A DNA stretch of 64,000 bases from Rhizobium sp. BK602 (GTDB taxonomy: Bacteria > Pseudomonadota > Alphaproteobacteria > Rhizobiales > Rhizobiaceae): positions 496,001 through 560,000 of the forward strand of contig NZ_JACIBC010000003.1 in NCBI RefSeq assembly GCF_014195095.1, written 5' to 3'. A program made the translations under genes and the position numbers. The notes below the pieces were generated by a model. The model saw nothing but the letters and a program-made list of their open reading frames with translations, was not told the origin of the DNA and ran no database searches. Shown here piece by piece: positions 56,008 through 64,000 of this stretch; positions within the stretch are counted from its first letter, which is position 1, and each line of letters begins with the position of its first letter.

Positions 56008-56034
56008 CTCTCGACACGTCATGAAATTCATATT

Positions 56035-56048
56035 ATGTCATATGACAT
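56035..56048. promoter_or_regulatory. Palindromic operator candidate upstream of the UxuA-like gene
   Basis: Perfect 14-bp palindrome ATGTCATATGACAT, 28 bp after the regulator stop and 27 bp before the UxuA-like GTG start. Size and position fit a FadR-type operator; related half-sites lie at 55200-55217. Confidence 0.6.
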
Positions 56049-56075
56049 CTATCAATCTCATGGGAGAGACCCTCG

Positions 56076-57050
56076 GTGTATGCAGGAACACAGGTCGGCG
56101 CGCGGGACGACGACGATTACCGCGTCTTCGCGCAATTGGGGCTGAAGCGCATTTGCGCTGACCCGCCCGGAAAGCCCGAAAGCTGGACACTGTCCGATCT
56201 TCAGCGCTTTCGCGACAAGGTCGAGAGCTTTGGCCTCATCCTGGACATGATCCAGCTCCCCCTGCCTTCCAATCCGATCGAGCAGGCTTCCTATCCCGAC
56301 ATTCTGCTCGCCGGTCCCGATCGCGACCGGCAGATCGATGCCGTCTGCAAGCTGATCGAGGATGTTGCCGCAGCCGGCATTCCGGCCGCAAAATACAATC
56401 TCAACCTGATCGGCATTCCCCGCACTCCCGATGAACTGGGTCGCGGCGGTTCGCTGAATGCAAGCTTCCGCTGGGACAAGGCGGACCATGACGCCGCACC
56501 CGGCCTGGCGGGCGTCTTGTCCGAGGACGAGAACTGGGAACGGATCGACTATTTCCTCGAACGTGTCGTTCCCGTGGCCGAGAGCAACCGTGTCCGCCTC
56601 GCCTGCCATCCGCACGACCCCTACACGCCGCCGGGCTATCGCGGCGTCACCCGCGTCCTCGGCTCGGTCGAGGGCCTGAAGAAATTCGTGCTGATGCGCG
56701 AAAGCCCCTATCACGGCCTCAATTTCTGCCAGGGCTCGATCGGCGAGATGCTCGACAATCCGCGCGAGGAAATCGACGATATCATCCGCTGGTTCGGCAC
56801 GCGCGGCAAAATCTTCAATGTCCACTTCCGCAACATCCGTGGCGGCAAGCTTTCCTTCATGGAAACCTTCCCGGACGAAGGCGACATGGACATGGTTCGA
56901 TCCGCCAGGATCTACAAGGAAGTCGGCTATCAATACATGCTGATGCCCGATCATGTGCCGACCATCAGCGGCCGCGATCCGACCGGCGTCGCCTTCGCCT
57001 TCTGCTACGGCTACATCGCCGCTCTCGTTCAGTCGCTTGAAAACGCCTGA
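56076..57050 (+). CDS. Mannonate dehydratase (UxuA) family protein, divergent active site
   Basis: A 324-residue TIM-barrel protein starting at GTG 56076 (GGGAGAG at 56062-56068). It matches the UxuA family in LACHPHDP (about 169-176), NFCQGSIGEM (about 216), VHFRNIRGG (about 247) and MPDHVPTISG (about 288), where metal-binding Cys and His residues lie. It is about 70 residues shorter than E. coli UxuA, and CHPDDP has become CHPHDP and RPDHG has become MPDHV. The next gene makes KdgD, not KDG kinase, so the substrate may be another sugar acid than mannonate. Confidence 0.85.
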   Translation: MYAGTQVGARDDDDYRVFAQLGLKRICADPPGKPESWTLSDLQRFRDKVESFGLILDMIQLPLPSNPIEQASYPDILLAGPDRDRQIDAVCKLIEDVAAAGIPAAKYNLNLIGIPRTPDELGRGGSLNASFRWDKADHDAAPGLAGVLSEDENWERIDYFLERVVPVAESNRVRLACHPHDPYTPPGYRGVTRVLGSVEGLKKFVLMRESPYHGLNFCQGSIGEMLDNPREEIDDIIRWFGTRGKIFNVHFRNIRGGKLSFMETFPDEGDMDMVRSARIYKEVGYQYMLMPDHVPTISGRDPTGVAFAFCYGYIAALVQSLENA

Positions 57051-57076
57051 GAACCATTGCCCATACCGATCGATAA

Positions 57077-57997
<921 letters not shown>

Positions 57998-58017
57998 ATT
58001 ACAATCGAATGGACATA

Positions 58018-58042
58018 TGATCGCCGGCAAAACCGGCGATCA
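58018..58042 (+). terminator. Hairpin between kdgD and the lactonase gene
   Basis: Perfect 10-bp stem TGATCGCCGG/CCGGCGATCA with loop CAAAA, followed by ATCTTTTC. It is 20 bp after the kdgD stop and 23 bp before the lactonase start, so it is an attenuator or leaky terminator. Confidence 0.7.
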
Positions 58043-58065
58043 ATCTTTTCAGGAGGGGAATATTC

Positions 58066-59238
58066 ATGGCCAGACTATCATTTGGAATTTTTGCCTCGAT
58101 GGTCGCCGCCTCGGCGATGCTGATGGCGACCGACAGCGCGCTTGCCAGGACCTTCGTCTATGTTTCGGCGGCGACGGACGGAAAGATCGACAGCTTCAAC
58201 ATGGATGAGAAGGCCGGCACGCTGACGCCGGTCGCGACCTTCGATGCCGGCAAGATGGTCATGCCGATGACCGTCAGCCCGGACAAGAAGCATCTCTATG
58301 CCGTCATCCGCTCCCAGCCCTATCGGGTGCTGACGCTGGCCATCGACCCCGAGACCGGAAAGCTCTCGCAAGAAGCGGTCGCGGCGCTGCCCGACAGCAT
58401 GCCCTATGTCTCCACCGATCTGACGGGCCGTCTCCTCTTCACCTCGTCCTACGGCGGCAACAAGATCGCCGTGCTGCCCATCGGCGCGGACGGTCTCGTA
58501 AAGGATGGCGCGCGCCAGGTGATCCTCACCGGCCGAAATGCGCATTCGATCGTCGGCGACCGGAGCGGCAAATTCGTCTTCGCCACCAATCTCGGCTCTG
58601 ACGCGGTGCTGCAGTTCGTCCTCAATCCTCAAACGGGCATGCTGGAGGCGAACGACCCGCCGCAGGTCGCCACCAAGCCGGGCTTCGGGCCTCGCCACAT
58701 CATCGTCTCTCCGGACAACAAATCGGTCTACGTGCTGACCGAGCTGACCGGGCATGTGATCCACTATGCTCTCGACCCTGCCAAGGGCACGCTGAGCGAG
58801 ATCGAAAGCGTCGCGTCGGTTCCGGGTGACGCCGGGCTTTCTCCGGGCATCGCGCCGCCCCCGCCCCCACCGTTCAACGCCACCGCGCCGGTCGCAGCCC
58901 CCGCGGATGACGGCAAGCCCAAGGTCTGGGCGGCCGATATCGGCATCACCCCGAACGGCAAGTTCCTCTATACGACCGAACGCACGACCAGCAAGATCGC
59001 CCTTTTCCAGGTGGAAGACGGGACCGGCAAGCTGAGCTACGTGACCAATTATTCGACCGAGAAGCAGCCCCGCGGCATCCGCATCGATCCGTCGGGCCAT
59101 TTCCTCGTCGCTTCCGGCGAAAAATCCGACAAGATCGCCGTCTATGCCATCGACCAGGTAAACGGCGCGCTGACGCCGATCGAACGCTATCCGGTCGATG
59201 CCGGCGCCAACTGGGTGGAGATCGTCACCCTGCCGTAA
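58066..59238 (+). CDS. Exported beta-propeller lactonase (6-phosphogluconolactonase-like, YbhE/Lactonase_7 family)
   Basis: A 390-residue seven-bladed propeller protein. A signal peptide (about 1-28, ending DSALA) points to the periplasm. Repeated blade motifs are seen: VYVSAATDGKIDSFNM, SPDKKHLYAV, TSSYGGNKIAVLP, FGPRHIIVSPDNKSVYVLTEL, ITPNGKFLYTTERTTSKIALF and QPRGIRIDPSGHFLVA. A proline run and an Ala/Pro-rich insert (about 264-285) interrupt the propeller between blades. AGGAGGGG precedes ATG 58066. It could open sugar-acid lactones outside the cytoplasm before uptake. Confidence 0.88.
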   Translation: MARLSFGIFASMVAASAMLMATDSALARTFVYVSAATDGKIDSFNMDEKAGTLTPVATFDAGKMVMPMTVSPDKKHLYAVIRSQPYRVLTLAIDPETGKLSQEAVAALPDSMPYVSTDLTGRLLFTSSYGGNKIAVLPIGADGLVKDGARQVILTGRNAHSIVGDRSGKFVFATNLGSDAVLQFVLNPQTGMLEANDPPQVATKPGFGPRHIIVSPDNKSVYVLTELTGHVIHYALDPAKGTLSEIESVASVPGDAGLSPGIAPPPPPPFNATAPVAAPADDGKPKVWAADIGITPNGKFLYTTERTTSKIALFQVEDGTGKLSYVTNYSTEKQPRGIRIDPSGHFLVASGEKSDKIAVYAIDQVNGALTPIERYPVDAGANWVEIVTLP

Positions 59239-59274
59239 CGGCGAGACGGACGGTCTATAGCATGTAACAAAACC

Positions 59275-59307
59275 AGCCACTCCGTCTCCTCGCAGGACGG
59301 AGCGGCT
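59275..59307. terminator. Bidirectional terminator between the lactonase and PotA-like genes
   Basis: Stem AGCC-A-CTCCGTC pairing with GACGGAG-C-GGCT, one A/C mismatch, 9-nt loop, followed by TTTCTT on the plus strand. It lies in a 124-bp gap between convergent genes. Confidence 0.8.
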
Positions 59308-59362
59308 TTCTTGCGAAACGGCGGAGGCGAGACGATGAAAATCTCGTCTCGGCCAGTATTCC

Positions 59363-60442
59363 CTAACAGAAGACGTGGGCAGCATCCGGATCGAATTCGA
59401 GATGAACGCTGTCGCCGCGGCTCAACCCGGAAATTGCCTCGTGCCCAAACGGCAAGCGCACCGAAAGCGCCTCGCCGGCCGCCGTCTGTGTTGCCACATG
59501 CACATTGTTGCCGAGGAAAGTGATGTCGCTGACCGTCGCACTCAGGCCGTTGCCCACGCCATTGCTACGTCCCAGCCGAATGCGCTCCGGCCGCAGCATC
59601 AGCGCCGCCTTGCCGCCAGAGGCCGCCCGACCATGCACGGGAATCTGCTCGAACACCGAGTTGCCACCGAGCGAGATCGTCGCCTGGCCATTGTCCGACG
59701 ACAACAGATCGCAGGAGATGAAATCGCTGTCGCCGATGAACTCGGCAACGAAGCGCGTGCGCGGATTGGCGTAAAGTTCCGGGCCGGTGCCGATCTGATC
59801 GATGACGCCCTTGGAGAAGACGGCGATGCGATCCGACAGGCGCAGCGCCTCTTCCTGATCGTGGGTCACATAGAGGATCGTCACTTCCGTCTGCTGATGG
59901 ATGCGCCTGATCTCGTGCTGGATTTCCTCACGCAATTTCTTGTCGAGCGCCGACAGCGGCTCGTCCATCAGAAGCACCGGCGGATCGTAGGCCAGCGCCC
60001 TGGCAAGCGCGACGCGCTGCTGCTGGCCGCCCGACATCTGCGCCGGCTTGCGATCCTCGAAACCTTCAAGGCGGACAAGCCGGAGCATGTCCTTGACCTT
60101 GGCGTCAACCTCGGCCTTCGACTTGCGCCGCACCTTGAGCGGAAAGGCAATGTTCTCGCCGACGGTCAGATGCGGGAACAGGGTGTAGCGCTGGAAGACC
60201 ATGCCGATATTGCGCTTGTGCGAAGGCGTCGACAGCAGGGTCTGGCCGTCGAGCGTGATGTCGCCCCTGGTTGGATTTTCGAAGCCTGCCAAAATATAGA
60301 GCGTCGTGCTCTTGCCCGAACCGGAGGGGCCGAGAAAGGTCAGGAATTCGCCGCGTCGAACCTCGAGATTGACATCGTGAACGGCGACCACCGGGCCATA
60401 TTCCTTGCGGATACCTTTGATCTTCAGGAAGGGTTCGCTCAT
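59363..60442 (-). CDS. ABC transporter ATP-binding protein, PotA type
   Basis: A 359-residue ATPase: Walker [10 protein letters not shown] (about 38-46), signature [10 protein letters not shown], Walker [13 protein letters not shown], switch VTHDQ, then a TOBE domain with [11 protein letters not shown]. It powers a spermidine/putrescine-type (POPT/AfuA-like) importer encoded just upstream. ATG 60442 overlaps the permease stop by 4 nt; the frame upstream to 60559 is shadow. Confidence 0.93.
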   Translation of the reverse strand: MSEPFLKIKGIRKEYGPVVAVHDVNLEVRRGEFLTFLGPSGSGKSTTLYILAGFENPTRGDITLDGQTLLSTPSHKRNIGMVFQRYTLFPHLTVGENIAFPLKVRRKSKAEVDAKVKDMLRLVRLEGFEDRKPAQMSGGQQQRVALARALAYDPPVLLMDEPLSALDKKLREEIQHEIRRIHQQTEVTILYVTHDQEEALRLSDRIAVFSKGVIDQIGTGPELYANPRTRFVAEFIGDSDFISCDLLSSDNGQATISLGGNSVFEQIPVHGRAASGGKAALMLRPERIRLGRSNGVGNGLSATVSDITFLGNNVHVATQTAAGEALSVRLPFGHEAISGLSRGDSVHLEFDPDAAHVFC

Positions 60443-61239
60443 GATTTCAGTACCTTGCGTGCGATTGCGACGAGCGCCATCAAAATGATCGTCAAGAGGA
60501 TGAGAAGCGACGAGGCCGCGGCAACGACCGGGGTCAGGTCTTGCCGCAGCGTCGCCCATACTTTCACCGGCAATGTCTGCAGCGTCGGGCTCGCCATGAA
60601 GATCGCCACCACCACCTCGTCCCAGGAGGTCAGGAACGAAAAGACGGCGGCGGAAAACAGGCCGTGGCTGATTGCCGGCAGCGTCACCCGGATCTTGGCT
60701 TCAAGCGGCGAGGCGCCGCACAGCACAGCGGCATCCTCGATGGACTTGTCGAAGCCTTCCAGCGCATTGGAGATCGACAGAATGGAGAACGGCAGCGCCA
60801 GAACGAGATGGGAGATGACGAAGCCGACCGTGGTTCCGCCGAGCCCGATCCGCAGAAAGAAGGCATAGAGCGCAACGGCGAGCACAACGACCGGCAGGAT
60901 CATCGGCGTCAGGAACAAGGCCTTCAGCGCGTCCCGGAACATGAAGGTGCCGCGCACCAGCCCGAATGAGGTCACCAGGCCGAGCAGCACCGAAAGAACC
61001 GTGACGATCGAGGCGATCCGGAAGCTCGTCCAGGCAGAGGCGAGCCACTGCGGATCGGCGAAAAGCTCGGCGTACCATTTCAGCGTCCAGCCCGGCGGCG
61101 GGAAGATCAGCCATTGCGACGACCCGAAGGACAGCGCCGCGATGAAGAGAATGGGCAGCAGCAGGAAGGCCGCGGTCAGGAGCGTGATCGCCAGAAGCAC
61201 ATATTTCCACCAGCCGAGACGGTCGAAATTGAGCAGCAT
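60439..61239 (-). CDS. ABC transporter permease, PotC type
   Basis: A 266-residue membrane protein with about six helices and the EAA loop SIEDAAVLCGASPLEAKIRVTLP (about 165-187). FSFLTSWDEVVVAIFM near 200-215 is the usual PotC/PotI segment. ATG 61239 lies before the next gene's stop with one base between; the frame upstream to 61290 is shadow. Confidence 0.93.
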   Translation of the reverse strand: MLLNFDRLGWWKYVLLAITLLTAAFLLLPILFIAALSFGSSQWLIFPPPGWTLKWYAELFADPQWLASAWTSFRIASIVTVLSVLLGLVTSFGLVRGTFMFRDALKALFLTPMILPVVVLAVALYAFFLRIGLGGTTVGFVISHLVLALPFSILSISNALEGFDKSIEDAAVLCGASPLEAKIRVTLPAISHGLFSAAVFSFLTSWDEVVVAIFMASPTLQTLPVKVWATLRQDLTPVVAAASSLLILLTIILMALVAIARKVLKS

Positions 61240-61240
61240 A

Positions 61241-62113
61241 TCAACGCCCTCCCGTGTTCTGCACGCCGAACAGCCGCAACTGAAGGGCATAGAGGGAGAG
61301 CGTCACGACAAGGAGAACCAGGGCTGCGGCTCCGCCCATGCCCCAATTGACGAGCGACTGCACGAATTGCGCCACCAGTTCGGCGAGCATCATGTTCGCT
61401 GTGCCGCCGAGAAGCGACGGGGTGACATAATAGCCAAGGGACATCACGAAGACCATCAGCGCGCCGGCCGCCATGCCCGGCGCGGCAAGCGGCAGCAGGA
61501 CGCGGGTCAGGCACTGCCAGCGGTTCGCTCCACAAAGCGCGGCCGCCTGCAGGACCGCCGGGTCGATCTTCCGGATCACGCCGTAGAGCGGCAGGATGAT
61601 GAAGGGTAGCATGATATAGGTCATGCCGATGGTGACGCCGGTCAGATTATTGACCAGCGGCAGCGGCCGGTCGATCAGCCCCACGGCCATCAGCATCTTG
61701 TTGATGACGCCGGTGCGCTGCAGCAGCACCATCCAGGCATAGGTGCGCGCCAGCAGATTGGTCCACATCGACAGCAGCAGGATCGCAAAGATCACAGAGG
61801 CGAGGCGCGTCGGCATGATCGCGAGCGTCCAGGCAACGGGAAAGCCGATCAGAAGCGAGATGACGGTGACGACCCCGGAAACGATGAAGGTATTGGCGAA
61901 GATTCTGAGATAGGTCGCCGACCCCAGCAACTCGGCGTAGTTGCCAAGTCCTGGAGCTGGCTCCATGACACTGCGCAACAGGAGAGCCACGACGGGAACG
62001 ACGAAGAAGATCCCGACAAAGATCAGGGCCGGCATGACGCCGCCAAAACCGTTGGGCCCGGCGGCCCGCGACGCGGGCGCCGCTTCGCCGGCTGCATCCA
62101 TAAATGTCGACAT
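61241..62113 (-). CDS. ABC transporter permease, PotB type
   Basis: A 290-residue membrane protein with a 25-residue cytoplasmic N terminus, six hydrophobic helices, and the EAA-type loop LQAAALCGANRWQCLTRVLLP (about 189-209). The mid segment TNLLARTYAWMVLLQRTGVIN is characteristic of PotB/PotH. Partner of the preceding PotC-like protein. Confidence 0.93.
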   Translation of the reverse strand: MSTFMDAAGEAAPASRAAGPNGFGGVMPALIFVGIFFVVPVVALLLRSVMEPAPGLGNYAELLGSATYLRIFANTFIVSGVVTVISLLIGFPVAWTLAIMPTRLASVIFAILLLSMWTNLLARTYAWMVLLQRTGVINKMLMAVGLIDRPLPLVNNLTGVTIGMTYIMLPFIILPLYGVIRKIDPAVLQAAALCGANRWQCLTRVLLPLAAPGMAAGALMVFVMSLGYYVTPSLLGGTANMMLAELVAQFVQSLVNWGMGGAAALVLLVVTLSLYALQLRLFGVQNTGGR

Positions 62114-62181
62114 GGCACTCCTTTCCCGCCATCGGCGCGGATGAATGGCCGTCCCCCTCGCGGGCGCCGGCCCTCCCCTGC

Positions 62182-62210
62182 CGTTCCGCGGACGATCAGC
62201 CCGCGGAACG
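62182..62210 (-). terminator. Hairpin between binding-protein and permease genes
   Basis: Perfect 10-bp stem CGTTCCGCGG (62182-62191)/CCGCGGAACG (62201-62210) with a 9-nt loop, 20 bp after the binding-protein stop on the minus strand. No U-run, so likely an mRNA-stabilising or attenuating hairpin. Confidence 0.75.
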
Positions 62211-62229
62211 CCTTAGGATATCCCTAGGC

Positions 62230-63240
62230 CTATTCGGCCTGCCAGGCATACCACCGCTTGCCGATGGCATCACGGTTTTCCGCCCAGTAGTTCATGTCGG
62301 CATTGACCTGGCTGGCAGTCTGCTGGTCTGGCAAGGTCTTCGCGGTAGCCGGGTCCATCAGCTTGACGGAGTCGACATTGATCGGCGCATAACCGGTCGC
62401 CTTCGCCATATCGGCCTGCGGCTGGGCGGAGGTTGCCAGCGCGATGAACTTCATCGCCGCCTCCAGATTGGGCGCGCCCTTGGGCACGACGAGAGTATCG
62501 GCTGCCGTGATGTTCTGGCTCCAGGAGGTCTCCGTCTTGACGCCGCTCGCGGCAAGCGCCGTCATACGGCCGTTCCACAGGCTTCCGAACGGCGCTTCGG
62601 CCGATGCAAGAAGCTGCTGCGACTGCGCGCCGCCCGACCACCAGATGATATCCGACTTGATGGTGTTGAGCTTCTTGAAGGCGCGGTCCAGATCGAGCGG
62701 GTAGAGCTTGTCGGCCGGAACGCCGTCGGCCAGCAGCGCCGCCTCGATCACGCCCGGCGCCGACCATTTATAGAAGGTGCGCTTGCCGGGGAATTTCGCG
62801 GTGTCGAACAAATCGGCCCAGGTCTTCGGGCAGGCGCCGACGGCATCGGCATTACAGCCGATCACGAAGGAATAATAGAAGCTGCCGACCGAATAGTCCG
62901 TCACGAAACGAGGATCGAGCTTGGACTTGTCGATGACGGAGAAGTCCAGTTTTTCCAACAGGCCGCTCTTGCCCGCCTGGGCGGCATAGTCGCCCTCGAC
63001 GTCGACGACGTCCCAGGTCACCTGACCCGCCTCGACCATGGCCTTCAGCTTGCCGTAATCGGTGGGGCCGTCCTGCGCGACGGCGATGCCGGTCTTCTCG
63101 GTAAACGGGTTTACCCAGGCGGCTTTCTGCGCATCCTGCGTCGTTCCTCCCCAGCTGGTAAAGACGATCGTCTCGGCCCTGGCGGCCCCGGACACTGCCA
63201 TTAGCGCGGCAAAGGCCGCGAGTGCAATTCTTGCTTTCAT
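62230..63240 (-). CDS. Periplasmic binding protein, PotD type
   Basis: A 336-residue family 1/8-type solute-binding protein with a Sec signal (about 1-22, ending ARA). Typical features: IVFTSWGGTTQDAQKAAWVNPF at the mature N terminus, WDVVDVEGDYAAQAGKSGLLEKLDF, and YSVGSFYYSFVIGCNAD. These match binding proteins for polyamines and related small organic ions. The ligand cannot be fixed; the aldehyde dehydrogenase upstream would fit a polyamine or amino-alcohol. Confidence 0.92.
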   Translation of the reverse strand: MKARIALAAFAALMAVSGAARAETIVFTSWGGTTQDAQKAAWVNPFTEKTGIAVAQDGPTDYGKLKAMVEAGQVTWDVVDVEGDYAAQAGKSGLLEKLDFSVIDKSKLDPRFVTDYSVGSFYYSFVIGCNADAVGACPKTWADLFDTAKFPGKRTFYKWSAPGVIEAALLADGVPADKLYPLDLDRAFKKLNTIKSDIIWWSGGAQSQQLLASAEAPFGSLWNGRMTALAASGVKTETSWSQNITAADTLVVPKGAPNLEAAMKFIALATSAQPQADMAKATGYAPINVDSVKLMDPATAKTLPDQQTASQVNADMNYWAENRDAIGKRWYAWQAE

Positions 63241-63279
63241 GTTCCCTTGTCCTTGTTTTTAATGTCTTACAGGCATGCC

Positions 63280-63612
63280 TTATGCGGCGGGCGGACTGAT
63301 CCCCCGAGGAGAGAAGCTCGCCGGCTTCATAATCTTGTTCTCGGCCACCTCGATCAGGTCGCGGATTTTCGGCAGGAAGGCCTGCCATTGCGGATCGGCG
63401 GCCAGCCTCTGGCGCCGCGCCTCGCGATCGTCGAGGCTCGCAAAGGCCCATATGTGGACGATCTCGTTGATGGTCCCGATCTCGGAAAAGAAATAGCCGA
63501 TCAGATTGCCGAGATGGGCTTTCTGGATGGCGATGCCCTCTTCCTCGACGACCTTCAGATATTGCGGGATCGTGCCGTTCTTCAGTCGATAGGTGCGGAT
63601 CTCGTAGAACAT
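63280..63612 (-). CDS. NIPSNAP family protein
   Basis: A 110-residue small alpha+beta barrel protein. FYEIRTYRLKNGTIPQYLKVVEEEG, GYFFSEIGTINEIVHIWAF and DREARRQRLAADPQWQAFL are the standard NIPSNAP pattern. The family has no firm enzymatic role but is common in operons for degradation of small organics. ATG 63612 was chosen for GAGGTGAG upstream; 63621 would overlap the aldehyde dehydrogenase stop. Confidence 0.9.
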   Translation of the reverse strand: MFYEIRTYRLKNGTIPQYLKVVEEEGIAIQKAHLGNLIGYFFSEIGTINEIVHIWAFASLDDREARRQRLAADPQWQAFLPKIRDLIEVAENKIMKPASFSPRGISPPAA

Positions 63613-63617
63613 CGGCC

Positions 63618-64000
63618 TCACCTCATCACGAAGGGATCGGGGATCGGGTCATCCGATGTCCTGAGCCAGATGGTCTTGGTGCGGGTATAATCGAGCGCCG
63701 CCGCCAGACCGCCTTCCCTGCCGTGGCCGGACAGGCCGAAACCGCCAAAAGGCGCGATCGGCGATACGGCGCGGTAGGTGTTGACCCAGACGATACCGGC
63801 CCGGATACCCTTCATCAGGCGGTGGGCGCGCGTCAGGTTCTGGGTGAAGACGCCGGAGGCAAGGCCGTAACGGGTATCATTGGCAAGCGCCAGCGCTTCG
63901 GCCTCAGTCTCGAACGAGACGACCGACAGAACCGGACCGAAGAATTCCTCGGCAAGCGAGGGCGAGGCGGCATCGTCGCAATCGAGGATCGTCGGCAGGA
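63618..64000 (-). CDS. NAD(P)-dependent aldehyde dehydrogenase, C-terminal part (5' end outside window)
   Basis: The last 127 codons of an aldehyde dehydrogenase, running off the right edge. Visible family motifs are EEFFGPVLSVV, the NDTRYGLASGVFT segment, IRAGIVWVNTY and PFGGFGLSGHGREGG near the C terminus. The catalytic Cys and Glu lie outside the window. It is followed six bases later by the NIPSNAP gene and probably heads the operon with the PotABCD-type importer, oxidising an aldehyde from the imported compound. Confidence 0.92.
   Translation of the reverse strand, partial: LPTILDCDDAASPSLAEEFFGPVLSVVSFETEAEALALANDTRYGLASGVFTQNLTRAHRLMKGIRAGIVWVNTYRAVSPIAPFGGFGLSGHGREGGLAAALDYTRTKTIWLRTSDDPIPDPFVMR

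Noticed and set aside
57067..57076. ATCGATAACA upstream of kdgD, resembling half of the LacI-type operator
   Set aside because: The other half (TACCG) does not match, and the gene belongs to a different regulated block; likely chance.

Overview
The window is high-GC DNA from an alphaproteobacterium, most likely a member of the Rhizobiaceae (Rhizobium/Agrobacterium group). Evidence: seven ABC import systems of rhizobial type in 64 kb, many 4-nt ATGA/TGATG gene overlaps, a NolR-like ArsR regulator, and a composite intergenic repeat of a kind I recall as dispersed in rhizobial genomes. There are no ribosomal, replication or tRNA genes and no insertion sequences. A catabolic region on a secondary replicon or accessory part of the chromosome is likely, but that is inference.

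Layout. (1) 1-8657, + strand: a tightly overlapping ten-gene sugar operon with a MalF/MalG/UgpC-type importer, two TIM-barrel isomerase-like proteins, a Gfo/Idh/MocA dehydrogenase, an alpha/beta hydrolase, a ribulose-phosphate-3-epimerase-like protein and a ROK kinase. (2) 8776-18284, +: an Opp/Dpp-type importer with a fused double ATPase, a MarR regulator, an SDR and two DAO-family flavoenzymes. (3) 18333-25153, -: a ribitol operon: AraC regulator, single-cassette CUT2-type importer, ribitol 2-dehydrogenase and D-ribulokinase. (4) 25697-26683: a second AraC regulator, followed by an AT-rich gene-free stretch. (5) 27149-37809: a sugar-acid regulon. A CUT2 importer, a GntR/IdnR-like LacI repressor, L-idonate 5-dehydrogenase, gluconate 5-dehydrogenase, a 2-keto-acid reductase, a beta-hydroxyacid dehydrogenase, an HbpS-like protein and a gluconolactonase-like protein share a 14-16 bp palindromic operator found three times. 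(6) 37859-45358, -: an Opp/Dpp-type importer with a homocysteine S-methyltransferase-like protein and an M20 amidohydrolase. (7) 45763-49730: a small unknown protein, a NolR-like ArsR regulator, a DUF3313-like lipoprotein and an OmpR/EnvZ-type two-component pair. (8) 50054-59238: an Opp/Dpp-type importer divergent from a FadR/GntR regulator, a UxuA-like protein, 5-dehydro-4-deoxyglucarate dehydratase (KdgD) and an exported beta-propeller lactonase. (9) 59363-64000, -: a PotABCD-type importer with a NIPSNAP protein and a truncated aldehyde dehydrogenase.

How it works together: each block is a self-contained 'sense, import, convert' unit. Two can be assigned with good confidence: ribitol to D-ribulose 5-phosphate, and L-idonate/keto-gluconates to D-gluconate. 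The others have clear enzyme families but unknown substrates. Several importers have a strong hairpin just after the binding-protein gene, probably to keep binding protein in excess over permease. The binding-protein gene at the left edge and the aldehyde dehydrogenase at the right edge are cut by the window.
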